A stretch of DNA of 64,000 bases from Nocardioides panzhihuensis. Its GTDB lineage: Bacteria > Actinomycetota > Actinomycetes > Propionibacteriales > Nocardioidaceae. The stretch lies in contig NZ_JACBZR010000001.1 in assembly GCF_013408335.1 (NCBI RefSeq), positions 1,302,001 to 1,366,000 on the forward strand, read 5' to 3'. The notes under the pieces were generated by a model. It made no database searches. It was not told the DNA's origin and saw only the letters and a program-made list of their open reading frames with translations. The stretch's first letter is position 1. The number at the start of each line of letters is the position of its first letter. Of the stretch, positions 54,321 to 62,113 are shown piece by piece. The position numbers and the translations under genes are program-made.

Positions 54321-55283
54321 GTGCTTAGGAACGTGGCCGCGGTGATCTGGGACGGTGTCGCTCCCTTCGAGTTCGGGGTCGTGTGCGAGGCCTTCGGGCT
54401 AGACCGGCGCGAAGACGGAGTGCCGTTGCTGGAGTTCGGGGTCTGCTCTCAAGAGCCTGGCCTGGTGCGCTCCAACCTGGGTTTCGCGATCGAGGCTCCG
54501 TGCGGTCTGGAGCGAGCTGACCAGGCGGATCTGTTGTGTGTCCCGGCCATGCGCAGGGGCGACCCGGTGCCGCCGTGGGTGGTCGAGACGCTGCTGCGCG
54601 CCTATCACCGTGGTGCCCGGATCCTGACCGTCTGCGGCGGCGCGTTCGCCCTGGGTGCGGCCGGTCTGCTCGACGGGCGCGAGTGCACGACCCACTGGAA
54701 CTACACCGACGAGCTCTCGGCCAGGTTCCCAGAGGCGAAGGTGGTGCCCGAGGTGCTCTACGTCGACACCGGGCAGATCATCACCAGCGCCGGCACGGCG
54801 GCCGGGCTGGACGCATGCCTGCACATCTGGCGTCAGGAGTACGGTGCGGCGGTCGCCTCTGCGGTGGCTCGCCGGATGGTCGTGCCGCCCCAGCGTGACG
54901 GTGGCCAGGCGCAGTTCATCTCCCGCCCCGTGCCCGAGGTCGACGCCGAGACGCTCGGCCCGCTCCTGGCCTGGATCCTGGAGAACCTCCACGACGAGCT
55001 CGACGTGGACTCGCTGGCCCGCCGGGTGCTCATGTCGCCGCGTACGTTCGCCCGCAGGTTCCGCGCCGAGACCGGCGTGACCCCCTACGCCTGGATCACC
55101 GCCCAGCGGGTCCGTCGCGCAGAGGAGCTGCTCGAGCGCACCGAGCGGTCGATCGAGTGGATCGCGAGCGAGGTCGGGTTCGGCAACGCCGCCGCGCTGC
55201 GACACCACTTCACCCGTGTGCGCGGCCTGTCCCCGCAGGCCTACCGGCGCCGGTTCGCCTGCGGGGACGCCGCTACTGCCTAG
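54321..55283 (+). CDS. GlxA-family AraC-type transcriptional regulator
   Basis: A 320-residue regulator with an N-terminal DJ-1/PfpI-like domain (about residues 4-185; V-C-G-G-A-F-A-L-G-A-A-G-L-L-D-G-R with the nucleophile-elbow Cys, T-T-H-W-N-Y, T-S-A-G-T-A-A-G-L-D). Its C-terminal AraC domain (about 215-315) has S-L-A-R-R-V-L-M-S-P-R-T-F-A-R-R-F and I-E-W-I-A-S-E-V-G-F-G-N-A-A-A-L-R-H-H-F. Start is the GTG at 54321, with only a weak ribosome binding site. The palindrome upstream is probably its own operator. The signal it senses is unknown; family members often respond to amino-acid or quaternary-amine metabolites. Confidence 0.88.
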   Translation: MLRNVAAVIWDGVAPFEFGVVCEAFGLDRREDGVPLLEFGVCSQEPGLVRSNLGFAIEAPCGLERADQADLLCVPAMRRGDPVPPWVVETLLRAYHRGARILTVCGGAFALGAAGLLDGRECTTHWNYTDELSARFPEAKVVPEVLYVDTGQIITSAGTAAGLDACLHIWRQEYGAAVASAVARRMVVPPQRDGGQAQFISRPVPEVDAETLGPLLAWILENLHDELDVDSLARRVLMSPRTFARRFRAETGVTPYAWITAQRVRRAEELLERTERSIEWIASEVGFGNAAALRHHFTRVRGLSPQAYRRRFACGDAATA

Positions 55284-55295
55284 GTCACGCCCTAG

Positions 55296-55301
55296 TAGGT
55301 T
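55296..55301 (+). promoter_or_regulatory. -10 box of the leaderless coaE transcript
   Basis: TAGGTT, six bases before the coaE ATG with no Shine-Dalgarno. Confidence 0.5.
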
Positions 55302-55307
55302 GACGCC

Positions 55308-55889
55308 ATGCGCGTAGGACTTACCGGCGGGATCGCCTCGGGGAAGAGCACGGTGTCGAGGCTGCTGTCCGACCTCGGGGCGGTGATCGTCGACTCGGAC
55401 ATGATCGCCCGGGAGGTCGTCGAGCCGGGTACGCCGGGGCTCGCCCAGGTCGTGGCGGAGTTCGGTCCCTCGGTGCTGACCGAGGCCGGGGAGCTCGACC
55501 GGGCCAAGGTGGGGGAGCTCGTCTTCGCCGACGAGTCCGCCCGTGCGCGGCTCAACGCGATCGTCCACCCGCTGGTCGGTGCCCGCTCCGCGGAGCTCGA
55601 GGAGGCCGGGCGAGAGGCGGGGAAGCTGGTCGTCAACGACATCCCGCTGCTGGTCGAGGTGGGCTACGCGCCGTTCTTCGACGAGGTGATCGTCGTCGAC
55701 GTCCCGGTCGAGACCCAGGTCGAGCGGGCGGTCTCGCGCGGGATGACCGAGGCCGACGTCCGTGCCCGCATCTCCGCGCAGGCCAGTCGCGAGGAGCGGC
55801 TCGCCGCGGCGACGTACGTCATCGACAACACCGGCACCCTCGAGGACCTGCACAAGCGGGTGCGGGAGATCTACGACTCACTCGCCTGA
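55308..55889 (+). CDS. coaE: Dephospho-CoA kinase
   Basis: A 193-residue kinase that makes the last step of coenzyme A synthesis (3'-phosphorylation of dephospho-CoA). P-loop G-L-T-G-G-I-A-S-G-K-S-T (residues 4-15), then D-S-D-M-I-A-R-E-V-V (adenine/ribose side), the CoA domain H-P-L-V near 85, and V-V-N-D-I-P-L-L-V-E-V-G near 108. The lid has R-G-M-T-E-A-D-V-R-A-R. Length is normal for the bacterial single-domain form; the long C-terminal extension of mycobacterial CoaE is absent. rpsA-coaE order is conserved in actinobacteria, but here about 12.6 kb of sugar-acid genes lie between them. Confidence 0.93.
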   Translation: MRVGLTGGIASGKSTVSRLLSDLGAVIVDSDMIAREVVEPGTPGLAQVVAEFGPSVLTEAGELDRAKVGELVFADESARARLNAIVHPLVGARSAELEEAGREAGKLVVNDIPLLVEVGYAPFFDEVIVVDVPVETQVERAVSRGMTEADVRARISAQASREERLAAATYVIDNTGTLEDLHKRVREIYDSLA

Positions 55890-55915
55890 ACGTGTCGGTA
55901 GCTGGGGGTTGCTGC

Positions 55916-55921
55916 CATACT
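55916..55921 (+). promoter_or_regulatory. -10 box of the leaderless GH3 gene
   Basis: CATACT, seven bases before the GTG at 55929. Confidence 0.45.
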
Positions 55922-55928
55922 CGGCCGG

Positions 55929-57278
55929 GTGACTGGGGGCAAGCACACCGATTCAGAGGATCAGCAGCGTCGTCCGAGGCGTTGGATGCGACCGGTGATC
56001 GCCGGGGCCGTGCTGGCCCTGTCGGCCGGCGCGGGCGCCGCGGCGGTGACCGTCGGCGTGCCGACGAGGACCGATGTCGAGCCGAGCGGGCCGGTCGCTG
56101 CCACCCCGAAGGAAGACCCGAAGAAGGACACCACGGCGCTTTCGTGGGGTCCGACGCGCGGCGAGCTCGCGACCGCCCGTGAGCTGGTGGCCGGCTGGGA
56201 CGAGAGGCAGCTCGCCGGTCAGGTGATCGTCGGCCGCTACCACGGCACCGATCCGGCCAAGGCCGCGAAGATGGTGCGCAAGCTCCACCTCGCCGGAGTC
56301 AGCGTCACCGGCGAGAACGTGGTCGACGAGGCACAGGTGCGTGAGACGACCGCTGCGGTCAGCGAGGCGGTCGCCGCCGACGGCCGCACGTTCCCGGCGG
56401 TGATCGGCGTCGACCAGGAGGGTGGCGTGGTCTCCCACCTGCGCGGCGTGGCCACCGAGTTCCCGGAGTTCGCGCGCACCGGGGACGCCATCGAGGCCAA
56501 GCCGCGCAAGGGCGTCCCGGTGACGACCGAGGCAGCGCGCACGACGGCGCTCGAGCTACGAGACCTGGGCTTCACCTGGGCGTTCGCGCCGGTCGCCGAC
56601 GTGACCGTCGGCGCGACCGACCCGACGATCGGGTCGCGCTCGCCGAGCGAGGACAAGAAGATCGCCGCAGCGGCCGTATCCGCGGCCGTGCAGGGCTACA
56701 ACGCCGCCGGTCTGGTCTCCACCACCAAGCACTTCCCGGGCCACGGCGCGGTCACCGGAGACACCCATCTCGGGCTCCAGGAGCTCGACTTCGGGATGAA
56801 GAAGCTGAAGCGTCGTGACCTGGTGCCCTTCGATGCGGCCGTGGATGCCGGCGCTCCGGCCGTCATGATCAGCCACGTCGACGTGAAGGCGGTGGCTCCC
56901 GGGGAGCCGGCCAGCATGGCGGCCCCGATCTACGACCTGCTCCGCGACGACCTCGGCTTCGACGGCATCGCGATCACCGACTCGCTGGGGATGGGCGCGG
57001 TCACGACCACCACCAAGAAGCCCTCGGTGGTCGCGCTCGAAGCCGGCGCCGACCTTCTGCTGATGCCGGCCGACTCCCGCGCCGCCCACCGCAGCGTCGT
57101 CAAGGCCCTCCGCTCCGGTCGACTCGACCGTGCACGGGTCGAGCAGGCGGCGGCGAAGGTCGTCGCCATGCAGATGTGGCAGCAGCGCACCGCCGAGGCG
57201 GTCGCGGTGCCCGGTGACGTACGCAAGCAGGCGGAGAAGGCCTCCGAGGCCCTCTCCGAGGCCGGCTCCGAAGGCTGA
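55929..57278 (+). CDS. Glycoside hydrolase family 3 beta-N-acetylhexosaminidase (NagZ-like)
   Basis: A 449-residue exported or membrane-anchored enzyme. A basic head is followed by a hydrophobic helix (about residues 21-42) and a linker rich in Pro/Lys/Asp. The GH3 barrel (about 75-410) has G-V-D-Q-E-G-G-V-V-S, K-H-F-P-G-H-G-A-V-T-G-D-T-H-L-G with the Asp-x-His acid/base pair of the NagZ group, and nucleophile Asp in I-T-D-S-L-G-M-G-A. It would remove N-acetylglucosamine from peptidoglycan fragments. The one-domain length fits NagZ. The C-terminal 40 residues are Ala/Glu-rich. It follows coaE by 39 bases but probably has its own leaderless promoter. Confidence 0.88.
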   Translation: MTGGKHTDSEDQQRRPRRWMRPVIAGAVLALSAGAGAAAVTVGVPTRTDVEPSGPVAATPKEDPKKDTTALSWGPTRGELATARELVAGWDERQLAGQVIVGRYHGTDPAKAAKMVRKLHLAGVSVTGENVVDEAQVRETTAAVSEAVAADGRTFPAVIGVDQEGGVVSHLRGVATEFPEFARTGDAIEAKPRKGVPVTTEAARTTALELRDLGFTWAFAPVADVTVGATDPTIGSRSPSEDKKIAAAAVSAAVQGYNAAGLVSTTKHFPGHGAVTGDTHLGLQELDFGMKKLKRRDLVPFDAAVDAGAPAVMISHVDVKAVAPGEPASMAAPIYDLLRDDLGFDGIAITDSLGMGAVTTTTKKPSVVALEAGADLLLMPADSRAAHRSVVKALRSGRLDRARVEQAAAKVVAMQMWQQRTAEAVAVPGDVRKQAEKASEALSEAGSEG

Positions 57279-57312
57279 CCCACACCGGGCTCGTTCGTGG
57301 CACCATCGGTGC

Positions 57313-57396
57313 ATGAGCGAGCGCCAGCGAGCGACCATAAGCCTCATGCCGACGCCTCCGTATTCTTGGCCTTCCTGCACGGAGGCGTTGGCATGA
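57313..57396 (+). CDS. 27-codon leader ORF, copy 1
   Basis: M-S-E-R-Q-R-A-T ... P-P-Y-S-W ... ending E-A-L-A. The TGA at 57394-57396 overlaps the next ATG (ATGA). A CACCAT box six bases before the ATG could give a leaderless start. Short, with no known family; kept because the same layout recurs at 27260. Confidence 0.5.
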   Translation: MSERQRATISLMPTPPYSWPSCTEALA

Positions 57397-57476
57397 GCGA
57401 GCGCCAGCGAGCGACCATAAGCCTCATGCCGACGCCTCCGTATTCTTGGCCTTCCTGCGCGGAGGCGTTGGCATGA
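57393..57476 (+). CDS. 27-codon leader ORF, copy 2
   Basis: Differs from copy 1 by one base: the codon before G-A-G is GCG (Ala) instead of ACG (Thr). Start overlaps the stop of copy 1; stop overlaps the start of copy 3. Confidence 0.5.
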   Translation: MSERQRATISLMPTPPYSWPSCAEALA

Positions 57477-57556
57477 GCGAGCGCCAGCGAGCGACCATAA
57501 GCCTCATGCCGACGCCTCCGTATTCTTGGCCTTCCTGCGCGGAGGCGTTGGCATGA
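57473..57556 (+). CDS. 27-codon leader ORF, copy 3
   Basis: Identical in DNA to copy 2. Its TGA overlaps the ATG of the Y-family polymerase gene (ATGA at 57553-57556), so ribosomes ending here could reinitiate on the polymerase. Confidence 0.5.
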   Translation: MSERQRATISLMPTPPYSWPSCAEALA

Positions 57557-58692
57557 GCGTCGTGCTTCACGTCGACCTGGACCAGTTCATCGCGGCGGTC
57601 GAGGTGCTGCGACGTCCCGAGCTCGCCGGCAGGCCGGTGATCGTGGGCGGGCGCGGCGACCCGGCCGAGCGAGCGGTCGTCTCGACGGCGTCCTATGAGG
57701 CCCGGGCGTACGGCGTCGGTTCGGGGATGCCGCTGCGCCTCGCGGTGCGGAAGTGTCCCGATGCGGTGCTGCTGCCGGTCGATCACGTCGCCTACGACGA
57801 GGCCTCCGGCGGCGTCATGGACACGCTGCGGTCGCTGGAGTGGGGCGGCGTACCGGTCCTGGTCGAGGTCCTCGGCTGGGACGAGGCGTTCCTGGGCCCG
57901 GGCCCAGGACATGGCGAGCTCGGCGACCCGGCGGTCTTCGCCCAGGACGTACGCGACGTGGTGCTCGCCCGCACCCGGCTCCGCAGCGGCGTCGGTGTCG
58001 GCGACAACAAGCTGCAGGCGAAGCTCGCCACCGGGTTCGCCAAGCAGCGGGTCGATGGAGCCCTCGCGCGCGAGGCCGGGGCCGGCGGCCACGAGCCCGG
58101 TCCGGGCGGGCAGCTGCGGGGGAGCGGCGTCTACCGGATCACGCACGAGACCTGGGACGCCGAGATGGGTCATCGTCCGACCGACGCGCTGTGGGGGATC
58201 GGGGCGAAGACCGCGAAGCGGCTCGCCGGGCTCGGGATCGAGACGGTCGCCGAGCTGGGAGCAGCCCCGGCGGAGCGGCTGGCCGCCGAGATCGGGCCCA
58301 CCACCGGCCCCTGGCTACGCCGCCTGGGCCGGGGCGCCGACACCAGCCCCGTCGACCCCTCGCCCTGGGTCGCCCGCGGCCACGGTCACGAGGAGACCTT
58401 CCAGCAGGATCTCGTCGAGTGGCTCGACATCGTCGCCGCGACCCGGCGGCTCTGTGCCGAGTGCCTGGCCGACGTGGTCAAGGAGGACCGACCGGTGACC
58501 AGGGTCGAGATCAAGGTGCGGTTCAAACCGTTCTTCACCGTCACCCGCGGCCACAAGCTCCCCGAGCCCACCCTCGACGGTGGCCGGCTCGCCGACGAGG
58601 CCGAGGCGCTTCTCGAGCGGGTCGAGAAGGACCGTCCGATCCGCCTGATCGGCGTACGCCTGGAGATGGCCCCACCGCCCGGAGGCTACTGA
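57553..58692 (+). CDS. Y-family DNA polymerase (DinB-like)
   Basis: A 379-residue translesion polymerase. Palm residues: H-V-D-L-D-Q-F with the first catalytic Asp (residue 8), and the second acidic pair in L-G-W-D-E-A-F-L-G, where the usual Ser before Asp-Glu is Trp and the segment differs from the common S-x-D-E-A-Y. Finger segment Y-E-A-R-A-Y-G-V-G-S-G-M-P; V-G-V-G-D-N-K-L-Q-A-K-L-A-T (family G-I-A-x-N-K-x-x-A-K); thumb L-W-G-I-G-A-K-T-A-K-R-L-A-G-L-G-I; little finger ends L-I-G-V-R-L-E-M. It lacks the long C-terminal tail of the other DinB in this window. The start is fixed by the ATGA overlap with leader ORF 3. It replicates past damaged bases and may be mutagenic. Confidence 0.88.
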   Translation: MSVVLHVDLDQFIAAVEVLRRPELAGRPVIVGGRGDPAERAVVSTASYEARAYGVGSGMPLRLAVRKCPDAVLLPVDHVAYDEASGGVMDTLRSLEWGGVPVLVEVLGWDEAFLGPGPGHGELGDPAVFAQDVRDVVLARTRLRSGVGVGDNKLQAKLATGFAKQRVDGALAREAGAGGHEPGPGGQLRGSGVYRITHETWDAEMGHRPTDALWGIGAKTAKRLAGLGIETVAELGAAPAERLAAEIGPTTGPWLRRLGRGADTSPVDPSPWVARGHGHEETFQQDLVEWLDIVAATRRLCAECLADVVKEDRPVTRVEIKVRFKPFFTVTRGHKLPEPTLDGGRLADEAEALLERVEKDRPIRLIGVRLEMAPPPGGY

Positions 58693-58694
58693 CC

Positions 58695-58766
58695 GCCGAG
58701 ACGTCACTCCCGTCGGCCGAGATGGCACGGGAGTGCCATCTCGGCCGACCGGGGTGACGCCTCGAC
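58695..58766 (+). repeat. Palindromic repeat element 2
   Basis: A 72-base palindrome with arms of 34 bp (30 matches) and a four-base loop, starting gccgagacgtcac as element 1 does. The core tcggccgagatggcac/gtgccatctcggccga (58713-58748) is perfect and closely resembles the stem core of element 1 (tcggccgagttggcat). It begins three bases after the polymerase stop codon and lacks the tandem array. Confidence 0.85.
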
Positions 58767-58773
58767 ACAGAAA

Positions 58774-58803
58774 GACTCGGCGCCCCCGAAGGGACGCCGA
58801 GTC
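58774..58803 (-). terminator. Terminator of the sigma-factor gene
   Basis: Nine-bp stem gactcggcg/cgccgagtc with extra C-G pairs inside; on the minus strand it is followed by tttctgtgt. It lies 10 bases after the sigma gene stop. Confidence 0.65.
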
Positions 58804-58813
58804 GATCGGTGAG

Positions 58814-59761
58814 TCAGGCCGCCAGGTCTGGGTCGGCGAAGCGACGCAGCTTCTGCAGCGCCTCCCGCTCGAGCTGGCGTACGCGCTCGGCGGAGATGCC
58901 GTGCTTGACGCCGATGTCGGCGAGCTTGTGCTGGCGCCCGTCGGTGAGCCCGTAGCGGGATCGGACGATGTCCGCGGATCGCTCGTCGAGCTGGCCGACC
59001 AGCGAGTTGAGCCGCTCGCGCGACTCGACGTCGATCACGTCCATGTCAGGGCCGGGGGCCGACTCCTGAGCCATCAGGTCGCCGAGCGAGGTGTCGCCGT
59101 CCTCGTCGATGGGCGTGTCGAGCGAGACGTGGTCACGACCCCAGGAGAGCAGGTCGAGAACCCGGTCGATGTCCATGCCGAGCTCGGTGGCGATCTCCTC
59201 CGGCTCCGGGTCGCGGCCGAGCTGGCGCTCCAGGGTGCGGCGGGCGCCGCCGACCTGGTTGAGCTCCTCGACGACGTGGACCGGGAGCCGGACCACACGC
59301 GCCTGCTGGGCGATGCCGCGGGTGATCGCCTGGCGCACCCACCACGTCGCATACGTCGAGAACTTGTAGCCCTTGGTGTAGTCGAACTTCTCCACGGCCC
59401 TGATCAGGCCGGTGTTGCCTTCCTGGATCAGGTCGAGCATCGGCATCTGCGCGCGGCCGTACTTCCGCGCGATGGACACCACGAGTCGCAGGTTGGCGTT
59501 GATGAACTCGCGAGTGGCGCGCTGGCCCTCCTCGGCCAGCCACTCCAGCTCGGCTCGAGTGGCTCCGCCGGGTGCCTTCTTGCGGCCGACGCGGCCCTCG
59601 GCCAAGAGGTGCTCGGCCATCAGGCCGGCCTCGATGGTCTTGGAGAGCTCAACCTCTTTGGCAGCATCCAAGAGTTCGTTGCGCGCGATCTCGTCGAGAT
59701 ACAGCCCGACGCTGTCGCGGCCTTCGATCTCACGGGTGGCGGTTGCGGTGCGTGTCGCCAT
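58814..59761 (-). CDS. RNA polymerase sigma-70 factor, group 1/2 (SigA/SigB-like)
   Basis: A 315-residue sigma factor. Region 1.2 is D-S-V-G-L-Y-L-D-E-I-A-R (about residues 16-27), region 2 has A-N-L-R-L-V-V-S-I-A-R-K-Y, D-L-I-Q-E-G-N-T-G-L-I-R-A-V-E-K-F-D, and the -10-binding K-G-Y-K-F-S-T-Y-A-T-W-W-V-R-Q-A-I. Region 3 follows, and region 4 ends with the helix-turn-helix L-A-D-I-G-V-K-H-G-I-S-A-E-R-V-R-Q-L-E. The short N-terminus (no long region 1.1) fits a non-essential primary-like sigma such as mycobacterial SigB or streptomycete Hrd proteins. GGAGG stands before the ATG. The 203 bases upstream hold no gene. Confidence 0.92.
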   Translation of the reverse strand: MATRTATATREIEGRDSVGLYLDEIARNELLDAAKEVELSKTIEAGLMAEHLLAEGRVGRKKAPGGATRAELEWLAEEGQRATREFINANLRLVVSIARKYGRAQMPMLDLIQEGNTGLIRAVEKFDYTKGYKFSTYATWWVRQAITRGIAQQARVVRLPVHVVEELNQVGGARRTLERQLGRDPEPEEIATELGMDIDRVLDLLSWGRDHVSLDTPIDEDGDTSLGDLMAQESAPGPDMDVIDVESRERLNSLVGQLDERSADIVRSRYGLTDGRQHKLADIGVKHGISAERVRQLEREALQKLRRFADPDLAA

Positions 59762-59964
59762 GGGAACCTCCTCACGGTGAGGTTTGTGGCCTCACGGTGT
59801 TTCAACGCTTCGCCCCTCCCAGGTGTTCCCTGGTAGAGCGCCTTGTCATCGATCCGACTTCGATCTCTTGTCCGGTTCGACGTACGCCAGGGGCGATAAG
59901 TTGCATCGCGAGGTGAATCTCAGGGGTTTCTCATGGAGTACCCCGAGAACCCTGCGGATATGCC

Positions 59965-62100
59965 TTACGAGGGGGTCACCTGATCGATCATCCAGGCAAG
60001 GCTGAACGCCCGGTCCTCCCACGCCTTGTATCGCCCCGAGACCCCTCCGTGTCCGGCCGCCATCTCCGTCTTCAGGAGCACGTCACCGGGATTCTCCGCC
60101 ACGGCCCGCAGCTTCGCGACCCATTTCGCGGGCTCGACGTAGAGCACCCGGGTGTCGTTGATGCTGGTCTCGGCCAGGATCGGCGGATAGTGCTGGGCGG
60201 TGACGTTGGTGTAGGGGTCGTAGGAGGCCATGTAGTCGTAGGTCTCCCGGTCGGCCTCCGGGTTGCCCCACTCGTCGTACTCGGTGACGGTCAGCGGCAG
60301 CGTCGCGTCGAGCATCGTGGTCAGCGCGTCCACGAAGGGCACCGCGGCCACGATCGCGCCCACGGCGTCGGGCGCCTGGTTGGCGACGGCGCCCATCAGC
60401 AGGCCGCCGGCGCTGCCGCCCTCGGCGATGATCTGGCTGGGCGTCGACCAGCCGGACTCGGCCAGGTGGCGGGCACAGGCGATGTAGTCGGAGAAGGTGT
60501 TCTGCTTCTTGAGCATCTTCCCGTCGTCGTACCAGGCCCGGCCCATCTCCCCGCCGCCGCGGATGTGGGCGATCGCGAACCCGATCCCACGGTCCAGCAG
60601 GCTCAGCCGGGCGATCGAGAAGTAGGGGTCCATGCTGGCCTCGTAGGACCCGTAGGCGTAGAGCAGCACCGGGATCGGCCCCGTCTCGTGGAGCCCCTTC
60701 TTCGCCACGATGGAGATCGGCACCCGGACGCCGTCCTCGGCCGTGGCCCAGAGGCGGTGCTCCTCGTAGTCGTCGCGGTCGTAGCCGCCGAGCACCGGGG
60801 CCTGCTTGCGCAGGGTCAGCGCGCGGGTGCGTACGTCGTAGTCGTAGACGGAGGCCGGGGTGCGCATCGTGGTGTAGCCGAGCCGCACGACCGGGGTCTC
60901 GAAGGCCGGGTTGGAGCCGGAGCCGATGGTGTAGAGCTCGTCGTCGAACTTCACCAGGTAGTCGTCGGCCACGCCGGCCTCACCGAGCTCCAGGATGCGG
61001 AGCTGGGTCAGGCCCTCGCTGCGCTGGTGCACGACCAGGTGGCCGGCGAAGGCGTCGACGTCCTCCAGACGTACGCCCTGGGTGTGGGGGATCAGCGGCC
61101 GCCACTGGTCGCGCGGGGTCGGTGCGACCGGCGCGGTCGCGATCTCGAAGTCCGGGCCCGAGGCGTTGTGGGTGACCAGGAAGACGTCCTCGCCGGCGAC
61201 GGTGGCGTGCTCCAGGGAGTACTCGACGCCCTCCTCGCGGGCGGCGAAGACCTGCCAGCCGGCGTCGGGGTCGTCGAGGTCGAGGAAGCGGTACTCGGCG
61301 GTGATCTTCGCGGCCGTGCCGATGAACATGAACCGGTCGGACTTGGTCCGCCCCACACCGACCCAGAACCGGTCGTCGGCCTCGTGGTAGACGAGCTCGT
61401 CCTGGTCCTGGGTGGTGCCGAGGCGGTGGCACCAGATCTTGTCGGCTCGCCAGGACTCGTCGGCGGTCGTGTAGTAGAGCGCCGAGGACTCGCGGTCCCA
61501 GGTGGCGCCGCCGTGGACGTTGGTGAGCTCGTCGGTGAGCAGCTCGCCGGTGGTCAGGTCCTTGACTCGTACGGTGTAGCGCTCGTCGCCGGCCACGTCG
61601 ATCGCGTAGGCGAGCAGGGTGGTGCTCGGGCTCACGCTGGAGCCGCCGAGGCTGAAGAACTCGTGGCCCTCGGCGAGCGCGTCGAGGTCGAGCAGCACCT
61701 CCTCGTCGGGGAGCGCGGGCTGGTCGTGGGTGACGTCGGCCGGGGTCGGCGGAGTCCAGTCGTCGGGGTCGGCGGCCTTCACCCGGCAGCTCGCGCCGTA
61801 CTGCTTCCCCTCGAAGCTGCGGCCGTAGTACCAGTAGCCGCGCGACCGGGTCGGCACGCTCAGGTCGGTCTCGAGGGTGCGCGCCTTGATCTCCTCGAAG
61901 ATCTGCGTGCGCAGGTCGGCGAGATGGTCGGTCTGCTGCTCGGTGTAGTCGTTCTCTGCCTCGATGTAGGCGATGACCTCGGGGCTCTCCTTCTCGCGAA
62001 GCCACTCGTAGTCATCGGCCCGGGTCAGGCCGTGGAACTGCTTGGACGAGGGCTTCTTGGGTGCGATCGGCCAGGGCGTCGACGGGAGGGCTTCAGACAT
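59965..62100 (-). CDS. S9A-family oligopeptidase (oligopeptidase B-like)
   Basis: A 711-residue serine peptidase that cleaves short peptides, probably after basic residues. The N-terminal seven-bladed propeller (about residues 70-430) covers an alpha/beta hydrolase. Catalytic Ser lies in E-G-G-S-A-G-G-L-L-M-G (about residue 560), with Asp in S-I-N-D-T-R-V-L-Y-V-E-P and His in A-G-H-G-G-V-S-G near 690. R-G-G-G-E-M-G-R-A-W-Y-D-D-G-K and the N-terminal D-D-Y-E-W-L-R are standard S9A marks. It has no signal peptide, so it acts in the cytoplasm. TAGGGT seven bases before the ATG suggests a leaderless start. Confidence 0.93.
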   Translation of the reverse strand: MSEALPSTPWPIAPKKPSSKQFHGLTRADDYEWLREKESPEVIAYIEAENDYTEQQTDHLADLRTQIFEEIKARTLETDLSVPTRSRGYWYYGRSFEGKQYGASCRVKAADPDDWTPPTPADVTHDQPALPDEEVLLDLDALAEGHEFFSLGGSSVSPSTTLLAYAIDVAGDERYTVRVKDLTTGELLTDELTNVHGGATWDRESSALYYTTADESWRADKIWCHRLGTTQDQDELVYHEADDRFWVGVGRTKSDRFMFIGTAAKITAEYRFLDLDDPDAGWQVFAAREEGVEYSLEHATVAGEDVFLVTHNASGPDFEIATAPVAPTPRDQWRPLIPHTQGVRLEDVDAFAGHLVVHQRSEGLTQLRILELGEAGVADDYLVKFDDELYTIGSGSNPAFETPVVRLGYTTMRTPASVYDYDVRTRALTLRKQAPVLGGYDRDDYEEHRLWATAEDGVRVPISIVAKKGLHETGPIPVLLYAYGSYEASMDPYFSIARLSLLDRGIGFAIAHIRGGGEMGRAWYDDGKMLKKQNTFSDYIACARHLAESGWSTPSQIIAEGGSAGGLLMGAVANQAPDAVGAIVAAVPFVDALTTMLDATLPLTVTEYDEWGNPEADRETYDYMASYDPYTNVTAQHYPPILAETSINDTRVLYVEPAKWVAKLRAVAENPGDVLLKTEMAAGHGGVSGRYKAWEDRAFSLAWMIDQVTPS

Positions 62101-62107
62101 GAACGTG

Positions 62108-62113
62108 ACCCTA
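62108..62113 (-). promoter_or_regulatory. -10 box of the leaderless oligopeptidase transcript
   Basis: TAGGGT, seven bases before the ATG at 62100. Its TAG is also the stop codon of the GntR gene. Confidence 0.5.

Larger units (their letters stand above)
57313..57552 (+). repeat. Three tandem copies of an 80-bp coupled-ORF repeat (MIRU-like)
   Basis: Copies start at 57313, 57393 and 57473. Copies 2 and 3 are identical; copy 1 has one change (a for g at 57379). Each begins atgagcgagcgccagcgagc, contains a 27-codon ORF, and has an 18-bp stem (copy 1: 57343-57360 with 57380-57397, one G-U, 19-nt loop) whose right arm includes the start codon of the next copy, and for copy 3 that of the polymerase gene. 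Mycobacterial MIRUs are known repeats with the same design of small ORFs overlapping neighbouring start and stop codons; I cannot say if these are homologous. Confidence 0.9.
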
